Assembly (NCBI GenBank): GCA_010279815.1
Contig: QEOQ01000256.1
Span: forward strand, 819,389-883,388
Origin: Brachionus plicatilis
Lineage: Eukaryota > Rotifera > Eurotatoria > Ploima > Brachionidae
Direction: 5' to 3'
DNA length: 64,000 nucleotides
The translations under genes and the position numbers were made by a program. This document shows, piece after piece, positions 46,677-57,500 of the stretch; positions within the stretch are counted from its first letter, which is position 1, and every line of letters starts with the position of its first letter. The notes under the pieces are model-generated. The model saw nothing but the letters and a program-made list of their open reading frames with translations, ran no database searches and had not been told where the DNA came from.

Positions 46677-47031
46677 GGGGTTGTGAAGTTCATTTCAATT
46701 CGATCGTTTCAATTCAGAAAAATTTGAATAACTTTTTACAATAAGAAATAATTTAGTTCTGTAAAATGCTTAATGTTTAAGCAACTTTGCTTAATCCGAA
46801 AATATATGTCTGCAAAAACTCTGCAATGTACTTGCACAGTTGATTTGAATACTTTTTAATGGCGTGCAAAATGCATAAAATTGCAGAGTATTTTGCAGAC
46901 TTATTTTACTGAATTAAGCAAATTTGCTTATAATTGAGCATTTTATAGAACTTAATTATCTCTTTTAGTAAAAAAGTTATTCAAATTTTTCTGAATTGAA
47001 ACGATCGAATTTAAATGAACTTCACAACCCC
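46677..47031. mobile_element. 355 bp fold-back MITE with 9-bp target duplication
   Basis: The ends GGGGTTGTGAAGTTCATTT and their inverted copy extend about 110 bases into each side (for example CGATCGTTTCAATTCAG and CTGAATTGAAACGATCG). The flanks AAATTTGAC (46668-46676) and AAATTTGAC (47032-47040) are identical. A 9-bp duplication with long arms fits Mutator-type mobilisation. There is no coding sequence. Confidence 0.9.
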
Positions 47032-47040
47032 AAATTTGAC

Positions 47041-48260
47041 TTTTTAAGTTGAAAGTTATTTTAATTCTTCTCAAAAAATCTAATCCTATATCATGCCCCG
47101 ACATTTTCCCTGAAATAGGGCTTATTACCATTCAAAGTAGTTATTGTTGCGGCCTAGTTAAAATAAAAGTTACTGAAATTAAAGTCCAACTATAGACTTG
47201 GACTATATGAATTAAGACTTTTGACATTCAAATAACTCTGAAAAAATCTAAAACAAAAAATTATAGAAGAACTAATGCCAAAAAAGCGTTGAAAAGAGAA
47301 TATCAAGTATGTGGTTTTTAAAACTTAGGCATTAGAGGATTGCTTTAGAGCTTAAACTCAGGTTTTGTTGAAAATGAACCTGGGGTACAAAATAGGTACA
47401 GAGCCTTACAAACATAAAGTTTAAAACCAAAATAAATTCTTAGCTTATATTTAGATAAAAATATGAAAGCAAAGAATTTATTTTATAGTAATAGTTTCAT
47501 TTGATCATTATAAACTTCAATTTGCATTCTAATCAGCTTTAGAAGGTCTTAAATTGATTATTGAAATAAATATTTTTTATATATTTGTTTCAATTAAATA
47601 AAATTGATACTTGCATCAGTATTTTTGTTTATGAAAATATTACTTTTGTTTTTTTAATATATTAAACGTGTTTTTTTTTAAATTCCAATAAAAATGAAAA
47701 CCTTTTTCCAAATAAAAATTGTTTTTCTTAAATAAATTAATTATTCAAAGTATAAAAATTTTATCTTTTAATTGAACAAAAATAATTCTTTTTTTTTTAA
47801 AAGGTTTGTATTTTTTAAAAATTTAGTATATTTTAAATTATATTTATGTCAACAATTTCGATTATCTTTTATTTGTATTTATTTGAAAGAATTTTTTTTC
47901 TGATACTTCATCACGGCTTTGCTCTTTAGGTAAACTCTCTTGTAGCTTATTATTATTATTTTTTGTTAAAATATTGTTTATCACTTTCAAAGTAATTAAG
48001 AAATAAATTAATTTGAAACTGATCTTTTGATGCTTTATTCAGAAATTTTATTGTGATTTATACATTTTATTCAATTTTATATTATAAGATAAAATTCTTC
48101 ATCATTCATATATCTCAAATAAACACAAAATCAGCTTTTTTGTGTTTAATTTAATGACTAAAAATTGCCAAAGGATACTTTTTTTATTAACTTTTAAATC
48201 GATAAATTAAACTTTATTTGTTAAAATGAGATATAAAGCAAATTTTTTTCATGTTAAACT
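47041..48260. other. Intergenic region downstream of MCTS1
   Basis: AT-rich with no supported gene. It must hold the MCTS1 3' UTR (below 48261). Confidence 0.55.
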
Positions 48261-48967
48261 CTATTTTATGGATTTCATTTGCCATAAGCCATCATTTAAA
48301 TAGTGCAGAACCTCGATTGCGATACCTTTATTGGTTTTAGCTCTAAATAAAATTAAGTTTAAATCTTAAAAAAATGGTATTTCAAATTATACATTTCGTC
48401 GGTGCTCATTTTGGTGATTCCGATCGCCAGTGCGTGTCTTTTACCCTCTGCCATAATCGCCACAACGGTATCTTTATCTACAGGGATCATCTTACCACCA
48501 GGTGAGGTCAATCCTGGAGCCATGATATTAGCACCACTAAGAACAAATTTTATCGCTCCTTTGTCAACTTGTTCATGAGGAAGAATAAATGGATATTTAT
48601 GCAAAAGCCGTAAAACAGGAATGAAATGACCGTCGCGCTGCTTAAAGAACAAAGGTTCCCCACTTGAGCCTGCTAATAGTTCTATATGGTCTTGGCTATT
48701 AATTGTCAATATAATTTTTTTCTACTATTGTAAGAAAAAAAACCTACCATTTAATAAATCTAACATTGTCTTTTCGTGGTAAAATTTCATCTATATAAGC
48801 TTCAATGTGTGGATAGTCTTCAACCAATTTGGATCTAATGTGTTTAATTACAGTGCTTTTAGCTTGAACTACTCCGCTAACATGTTCTTTATCTGAAAAT
48901 CTTTTTTAAGCCAAATGTTAGTAAAACTTGAAAACTTTTTTTAAAATAAAATTTACTTCTTGAACAT
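48261..48967 (-). CDS. MCTS1: MCTS1 / MCT-1, PUA-domain translation re-initiation factor
   Basis: Exons 48967-48957 (11 bases only), 48900-48748, 48695-48393 and 48342-48261 give 182 aa; the usual animal length is 181. Reading: [13 protein letters not shown] at the N-terminus, then RFIKCQDHIELL across exon 2/3, [55 protein letters not shown], and the ending [18 protein letters not shown]. The second half is the PUA RNA-binding domain. MCTS1 pairs with DENR to recycle 40S ribosomes and promote re-initiation after upstream ORFs. The last exon is short but nearly identical to the family. An AG preceded by TTTTAATTTT lies eight bases before the ATG. MRPL22 ends 164 bases upstream on the same strand. 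Confidence 0.95.
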
Positions 48968-49087
48968 TTTATTATTCTAAAATTAAAAATTTTAATTTTT
49001 TTAAAAGCAATTTTGAGAAGTTTATATCTTAAAATCGTCGTTACCCGATCTTTCCGAAAATTTAACCCAACATTTTTTAGATATTTT

Positions 49088-49097
49088 TAAAGTTTTA
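49088..49097 (-). terminator. Probable polyadenylation signal of MRPL22
   Basis: Minus-strand TTTCAATAAAACTTT lies about 40 bases after the MRPL22 stop codon, inside the 164-base spacer before MCTS1. AATAAA is the canonical animal signal. In such AT-rich DNA it could occur by chance. Confidence 0.4.
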
Positions 49098-49131
49098 TTG
49101 AAATTTAGTAAATTTTTCAGAATTTTTTATT

Positions 49132-49992
49132 TTAAATAGACAAATGGATCGAACGCTTTCTTAATTTTTCGATGTATTCTTTAGCTCTAGCTTCGTAGGT
49201 CTCGGCCTCAAGATGATAATTTGGTGGTGGGGCACCTTCTTCCAATCGAACATAATAAGTACAGTATTTATACTCAACCATGCCTAATCTCATAGCTCGA
49301 TGTTTACGTACACCTTTCACTCGAAACGAATCAACTGCAGTCGAATAGGCTAAAAAAATTAAAATTTACTAAAAAAATAAAGAAAATTTAGAAAATAATT
49401 ACAGATCCAGATATTCGATTTGAATTCAAAATTGTGCTGCTTCAGAGCCAAATCCTGGGCTTCAAGTAAAACTTCTTTTATTATTTGAGCGCCTTTTAGT
49501 TTGTGAAAAGATAATTGTTTAATAGCTTCGTCAATTGACATCCCTCTAATCTAGTAAAGTTGAAAGCTCTTTTTATGATACATGTCAAACTTACCATTAA
49601 AGCCGGGTACCACATTTTTTTAGCTGGATATTTAACAAAATGTCTCATGTGATGCATAAACTTTGAAATTAAAATTAAATTTTTTGAATTATTTTAAAAT
49701 TCATTTTTTATACTGGATTTCGAATAGGTTTTCCATCCTCAGTAGGTGGATATATTATTCTGTTGTACTGTGGCCAGCTAATGTGGCTTTTTATGCTTCC
49801 TAGACGTTCCAGATTTTTTATTTTAGCGCTTTCTCTTCTTTGAACATCAAAATCATCTTCTTCTAACGATTTATCTTGTTTATTTACAAAAAAAGCTGTA
49901 TTTGTATGAAAGAAAATGCTCGGAATAGTTCTATTCAATTGACATAAATTCTGCTGGCAAACATTTAAACTCTTCATTAAATTTAGCAGCAT
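49132..49992 (-). CDS. MRPL22: Mitochondrial large ribosomal subunit protein uL22m
   Basis: Exons 49992-49714, 49660-49595, 49550-49403 and 49349-49132 give 236 aa (human about 206). It begins [14 protein letters not shown]. The N-terminal part is basic/polar and fits a mitochondrial targeting sequence. The L22 core reads [53 protein letters not shown], then [20 protein letters not shown] and [15 protein letters not shown]; these are the characteristic segments of animal MRPL22. uL22 lines the peptide exit tunnel of the mitoribosome. All junctions are GT/AG. MCTS1 follows directly on the same strand. Confidence 0.94.
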
Positions 49993-51565
49993 TCTAAAAT
50001 AAAATTAATTATTTATTAAATTGATTTATTTAATAAAAAGATTCTTTATTGAGATAGGATTTAGAGTTTAAATAAATAAAAAATACTCAAAAAGCCATAA
50101 TAAAATATATTTCTCAAAATTTTTATTTTTTAAATTTAAATTTAAATTATTAATTTTGTAAGTAAAATTATAAATAAAATTCTTTAAAATTAGTTTTGAT
50201 TTTTTGTATATGTCTGGTTAATTCATTTGAACTTTTGTTAAGTTTAACTCACTTTCATTTTTCTAGTCAGAAGTTTTCACTTAATTTTTTTTGACAAATT
50301 ATTCCAAATTTTCTACAAGAATTGAGATAAATTTAATAAAATTTAATTATTTTTGTATATATAATGTTAAAGATAAGAAAAAAATTGCCTTGGTAATAAC
50401 CAAGGTTCTTTAGTTGAGTTTGCTAGTAATTTTGTATGCTAAAAAAACATCAATAAAAACATTTTTTATTATTTGTAATTAAATACTTTAATAAATCTAA
50501 CATTTTTTATTAACAAAAATAATAACCTGTTTTTTTTAAATGTTTGCCATCAAAATTTATTTTTTGATATAAATATTCCAATTTTTTGCAAATAAACAGT
50601 TAAGTTGCTGTTAAATCAAAAGAAAATTATTAAAAGATTAAAAAGATTATAATTAATATTTTTTTTCAAAAAAGCAAATTTAGTATGATTAATTAACAAA
50701 ATATTTACTCTTATTTTAGAATGTCTTCAATTTTGGTTAATTTTTCAATTCTAAATGAAACATTTTGATTCTATAGTTTCTGCATACTTAGCACCTGTTC
50801 AAATGAACTTGAAAAATTTAAAACTATCAATGTTCATAAGTTCAAAAGCTTTTAAGACATTGTGAAATTTCATACAAAACTTCTCAATACAAAAAGAAAA
50901 AAGTTTATAACTTTGTTATAATGGTCAAAAACTTTTGCTGCAGATTAAATAAAACGAAAATTTTTTTTCACTTACTGCGCAAGTCTGCAAAATTTATTGT
51001 GAATTAATTGCGTTTTTGTGAAAATAAAAGTGAAATAAAAGTTGTTTCATTTTTTTTTAAACTGCAGAACAAGTTTTTGACCATTAGAGCAAAATATGTA
51101 AATTTTTTCTTTGGTATCTTTCTGCTAATAAACCAAGTAAAACTAAGTATTTTTAAAGTTTTCTTAATTAATAAAGTCTATTAAATATATGATCAAAATT
51201 CAATAAGAGCATATTTTTTACTTGTCCATCTTAAAGTTGAATTAATTTTTAAAGTTAATCTTTTTTTTTAATCACACTAGACTTTTTTGATAGATAAAAT
51301 AAAGAAAGCCGAGCGGCTTTTTTAAAATTATTATTCTCTTAATAACGCCGAATTAATTTTTTAATGCATCACACAATTTTTTATATTTTTATTTTATACT
51401 TTTTTCATGAAATTAAAGATCTAAAGTTTTGTCTTTTGCGAAAATTTTTGAGTACTTTCGCTTCCAATTTTTTTAAGAAATATTAAAAATCAATTAAAAA
51501 ATTTTATTTTAGAATTTTAAAAACGCAAATAATTTTTTAAATAGTCGAAATAAAGTGATAATATT
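49993..51565. other. Region between SZT2-like gene and MRPL22
   Basis: It contains a small fold-back repeat (50912-51093). Otherwise A/T-rich with no supported coding sequence. It must include the MRPL22 promoter and the SZT2 3' UTR. Confidence 0.5.
50912..51093. mobile_element. About 180 bp fold-back MITE
   Basis: Left TTTGTTATAATGGTCAAAAA, then CTTTTGCTGCAG; right CTGCAGAACAAG, then TTTTTGACCATTAGAGCAAA. These are inverted copies over about 32 bases, with similar sequence just outside. No target duplication is evident and there is no coding sequence. Confidence 0.6.
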
Positions 51566-54500
51566 TTAGAATAAACTATTCCAAAGTGTACACAATAAAA
51601 TATTAATAATAAAAGCAAAGCTCTTGAATAATTTACTTCCGTACAATGAGTTGATCACTTGGCTTATTTCTTTGCCAGCCAAGCTATTCTCACGAAGCAT
51701 GTTTGAGGCATCTGACTGCTTGCCGCCAAGATCCACTATTTTCACTCGATTTACTTGAAACAACTCTGTAATGCATTTAATTTTGTCAAATTTAACAAGA
51801 ACAAATGATCTAAGAGAACTTTCACTTCCATTTTGCTCCTGTCCTTGGTCACTTTTAAAGCTGCTTATCAACGAGTCGGTCACAATCAACAAACAATACT
51901 CGATTGTGTCCGATTCTGTGTAAATAAAATTTCTACTCAACTCTAGTCTAAAGTAGTCTTTTATTTTTTCTTTAATTTGGTAGCATTGCTTCAAAAACTC
52001 GTCCAAGTCAGGGTCCAACTCGAGCACATTTACTCTTTCAGAAATGTTCAAAATCTGCTCAAGTTCGCCTTCGCTTATTTCAATTAAATTTTTCAACTCG
52101 CCCTTATTGACATTCATTGAAAGTGCCAAATTGTCCCAGAACACCTTTTGTCTGTGCATGCTTACCGATTCCTCAATAACTTTGTTTATAAACTCGAGAT
52201 CATTGTTCAAGCCATTCATTACACCTTGATTGGCAAACATGCCCAATTCACTGCTTTTATTGATGAACAAGTAAAAACATGTTATTCGGATAAAATTTTC
52301 CACGCGGCTCTTTTCCGCTCCGGCCACACTCGAACTCTTGCTCATGTTCTGGCTCGAGTTCAGCTTGTTTCTCAACACCTCCTTGGAAAACTGCTCCAAC
52401 TTTACAATCAAATACTTGGAGCTGTTGGAAGAATCGGTGAGTGAATAAATGGTCAAATTGTTGCCAAATGTGTGCAGTGTCTGGAAAGATATGCTGCCCA
52501 TTCCGAGCTTTTTGTTTGCGTAGCTTATAAAGTCAAATATAATTGTGTACTGGTTTTGTTTAAGTGAGTTGTCGGCTTTTTCGTAGACTAGCTTGAATAC
52601 TTTGTTTTGGCTGTAGAGGGGCACGCGGCTAAAAAATTCCACAAATTCGTCCAAAAATTTTGAAACTATGTAGCTGGTCTGGGATATTTGCATGCCCGAC
52701 TGGGACGTGGACAAAAAGTTGCTGTTTATGGCCGACAAATGAAAATCGTAGATAAAAGAGTGCACATGAAAATCTTGGGTCAAAAAGCGGACTATTTCGC
52801 TGATGAAACTTTGCCGATTAGAGGACCTGTACCGGGAGCATACACCTACTCGGACATGCAGATAGATCTCGTCCAGATTAATGGTCAAGTACAAGAAGCC
52901 GTCTTGTTGCAGCCATTTGATGAAATGAAGCATTTGAGAGTCGGCTTGACCAATTCGACTCTCTTGTATTTGCCGGTCGTCTCTCAGTCGGACAAAGTCT
53001 TTGGACTCGAAGTACTTGGAGTACTCGACGAGCACAATTTGTCTCATTTTAAAATACCAATTTTCGTTGTTGGTAATGGCTGTGTTTGTTTTTGTTGGCT
53101 TAATGTTTGAGCTTTTGAGCATTTTTTCATTGGTAATAGACTCGGTCCAGTTTGAGTAAAAGAGCAGTGGTGTGCAGCAATAATGGAACGGAATAAATAC
53201 TGGCTGAATGGAATTTTTGTAGAAATCACTCAGACTGAACTTGTATCCAAGCTGGTTATTTGGACTGACTAGATTTGTGGTGGACGTGTTTTGGGCCTTG
53301 GTGCTTTGGGGCTTAAGATTGTTCTGGGAATTTGGGCTGATGTTTTGGAGCGATCCGGAGCCGATGGCCAGTTCATATATTTTTCGCGGGTGCCGGTAAA
53401 TTTGCTGCATTTCAAGGAGTTGGTAACACATGCCTACGCCGTACAAGCATTGGCTTTTCATGCCTTGACTCAAAAATTTTGCATTACTCGGGCTTATGAT
53501 GGAAAAATCGGTGCTGCTAGGCGTTTGCTGGCCGAGGTTTTGCACACAAAAATTGACCTGCTGATTTATGTTGGTCGCTATTAAGTCGTATGATTTTACA
53601 CCGATTGGAGTCATGTACAATTGTTTAAGAGAGAGTGTTGTTTGCTGATGAGCTGCTGATGACTGGCTTGGGGTCGAGGCACCGGTTGCAAGCGAAAAAT
53701 TGGCTGAGTTGAATTGTAAATTGGCTATGAGTGCTGGATTTATTGGACTAGAGAGAGGCTTTGTGGTGCTTGATTGGCGATGAATTGTTGGCGATTTGGA
53801 AAGCTTTATGGACGCTAGCTGGCTTCTTTGTGGATGCTGCTTGGTCTCTGAGCTGAATAGATCGCTTTGGGATGCACTCGAGGCTTCAGTAAAACCACAC
53901 GTAGAGCATATTGCTAACTGTTTTACCTGGATGTAATTTATTTAATTTAATTTATTCAAGTGAATTTTATTTTTTTTACTAGGCGATGAGAATTTTTAGA
54001 GGAAAATAAGGAAGGCTAAAAAAATTTCTTAAAAAATTGGTTTGTTTCAAAATTATTTGTTTATTTAAAAAAAAATGAAAAATTAATTATTTTTTTGTAT
54101 TTTAATATGGGTGTTTTTAATTCAAAAAGCCTATAAATTGTTTTTGTAATTAAAGTTACTTTTTATCACATCAATAGATTTACTTTATAAAAATGCTTTG
54201 TGAATTTAAAATAAAATTTATTAATAAACAACTTTTTGATTTAAGAGCCTTTTTTAATTAAAGAATAGTTTCCAAAATTTTAACTCGAGAGAAAAGAAAC
54301 AATTAAAAAACAGAAAAAAATATGGAAAAATTTTAAAAATGACTAATTTATTGAAAATACATAGAATAATTATAATATGCTTTTAAATAAATTTAATAAT
54401 CAAATCATTTTGATTCTTCATAACTTCAAGAATTTACTTATTTTTAAAATTTTTAGATATTTTTTGCCTTTATAATTCTTTTTTCCCGTTTTAAACGCGT

Positions 54501-57500
54501 TAAAACAATCACGTTTTTTTTATTTTTTTTTTAATTAACTCTTTTCTCTCGGGAATAGAAATTTTCATCAAATTCCAAAATTTGGATAGTGAAGCAGTTG
54601 TTTTAACAAAAGAAAAAACAAATATTAACCCCTAAAATTCATTTTATAAAGATATAAGTAAAATTTATTAGGTGAAGTTAAAATTGAGATAAAAAAGTAT
54701 AGGCCATTTAAATTTTTTTTTAATTTGCTGTCAAGTTGATTGCGTAAATCAAATCAAATGATATATTGATTGTATCGTATCGCAAAAATTCTGTGAATTC
54801 TCAAAAATACACTAAAAATAGTGAGTAATGATTGAAGAAACATAAAAAGTAAATAAAACATGCAGTACTGATACGCCATGATGATTTTACGTGAATTTAC
54901 GTAAATTAACGATAATTGACGTAATTATTCGAAAATTTAAATTTAAATATTAAAAAAAGGTAATTAAAATGGCAATTGAAAAATATGGAGATTGGTCTAA
55001 TCACAAAAAAAATTAAACGAAACATAAAATAAAATAAAATTTCATAAATTTACATTTTCCTATGCTTTTTTACTTTTTTTTACAATATTTTAGCAAAATT
55101 ACGTTTTTTTATTTTTAGATAAAAAAAGCTAAAAAATAAAAAAAAAAGGTTTGTTTTTATAAAAAATTGTAATAATAAGAAAAACAGCAATTATACGTCA
55201 ATTATCGTTAATTTATGTAAATTCGCGTAAAATCATCATGGTGTAGCACTACTGTATAAAGAGTGAATCAAGCATAAACATGAATCCTTTTTTTTAAACT
55301 ATTGCCAACACACATAAATTTGTTTTTTTTTTGTCATAAAAATTAATAAAACATAAACTTTTTTGTATAAGTCAAATAAAATCAATTTTTTTTTCAATTC
55401 TAAAAATCAACATAATGTCCTTTTTCCACTTTATGTAGAATTCATTAAAAAATTATCATTTAGGTTGAAAGATTGATTTAATATATTAAACCAGTCTGAA
55501 TTTATTTAAAAAAAAAAAGCTTACTTTTTTTAAATCAGTGATTATGTTGTCTCCGATTAAACCGCCGAATTTGTACAACACTGTGTTGTTTACCAAATGA
55601 AATCGCTGTGTAACTATTTCTACGCTTTGGTCGAGCCACTGTTTCAGCGAGTCATAGTTGGATGACTCAGTTGTGAAGCAAAAAAATGTGACAAATTTGG
55701 TTTTGGCATTTACGATGATAAAACAAAAAGTCCTCTTGAGATTTTGACTAGATACTGATTGATTGCTTGGCAATTCCGAATCTCCATTCGCGCTGCTAAT
55801 GCTCTTGACCATCACTGTAGACATTGTCGTACTTGACGACGACTGAACCAAAGTAGATGATGAATTTCCACTAGAAAAAACTTTTGTATACTGATTTGAA
55901 CTCGAGGAATTCATGGATGAGGACATTGATGAAAAACCACTAAGTCCACCATATTCAGCGTTTATGGTCACAATCACATTTTCACCTTTGGTCAAATTTG
56001 AATTAACCATGCTCAATTTGGAAATTTTCAAATTAGCAAACTCATCTACGTCAAAGTCATCTTCATCCAAAAAAACACTATCGTTCAATCGGCTCGAGTC
56101 TTTAGGGCCGTCTTTTTTGAACGAAAAAAAATTAACCCCCAGGTCACACTTGCACATTTCTTTGACAAACATTTCAAAGTCCTTTACCAAATTGGTCAAA
56201 TTGTATTTGGTTCTGTACAAAAATTGTTTTCTGAGCAAAAATGAGCCTAGCGAACTGGTCTGATTCGAATGAACACCTTTGAGCCAGTCGTAGATCAGCT
56301 TTAGGTAGCTTTTTTCGTTGCTAAGCCTATCTAGATGAATTTTTTCCAATTCTGGCTCCATGGATATTGAACGCTGCACTTTGTACAAATTTATTTCCTC
56401 GTCCGAATCGGACGTGATCGATTCGTCAGAGTCGTACTCCTCATTTGACATGTTCAACATTCGTCGCGGCTGTTTGAAATACTGCAAAGTGTCTTCGTGG
56501 TCCTTATGGTCAAATGTGTTCAGAGAAAAGTTGGTAATGACAAAAGAGTTAAATTGGGCCGTGTCCGTGATATTCTGTGAGACAAGGACTCTACCCAATC
56601 TGCTTTCCCGCGCTGCTTTGTTCATCTGCAAAAATTGCTTGTTGCTGGACAATTCTGTGGCCCCTGTTGACTTGTGTCTCTTGCGGTGCAGCTTGCTAGT
56701 TAGAAAGTCTGAGTCGAGCACTCGGAATTTGGCAGGCTGTTTTTTTAGCAGAATTTTTTTCGTATAGTCAACAGGGTCTATACGAGTTATGTAGTCACTG
56801 AGAAAATAAGTCAGGGCGTCTCTTACAGCTTTTCTAAGCAAAAGTTTATAATTAATAATCTCAGCTGTCTCGCCCTTGGAATAGAACTTGAACACAAACG
56901 AAGGTCCTGTTTGGCGCAGCTTTTTATCTATGATATCGTGCTCGAATTTGATCGAGCTTGCGCCCATTGAGTTAGATCTGGTCACTCGGTTGGCGCTCGT
57001 GTCCAAGCCACTTATTGAGTAAAACGCCTCGACCAAAATCAATGAAACATTTTGCTTTCCGATTCGTTTTGACTTAGAATTTTGAAAAAATATCCTCGAT
57101 ATGAGAATGGCATCGGCAAGACTTGTGTCCGAGTTTTTCTTGGCAAAATGCTTGCTTTCTGGTATGTAGAAAAGAGACAATTGAGAATTCGAATACTTTT
57201 GATCTTGGCTGTCGGTGTTGGACGCCTTGGCTTGACTTGGATCAATTGACTTAAAATTTGCGTAGAAAACTTGTTTTATAAAGAAAAAGAACATTTCTCT
57301 CAGAGTTCGACTGAAATTGAACAAAAAGGGCAGCGCTACTTCGTAGTCGAACACACTGTCGCTTGCTTGTTTGAAAAAATTGATGTCCTCGTCATTTATT
57401 TTGTCCGGATGCTGCTGACTAGTGGTCTTGTAGGTGTTTTTCTCAATGGAGTTGGACATGCGATTGAGAAGGCAATAGTCGAGCTCGGCCTGCAAAGTTT

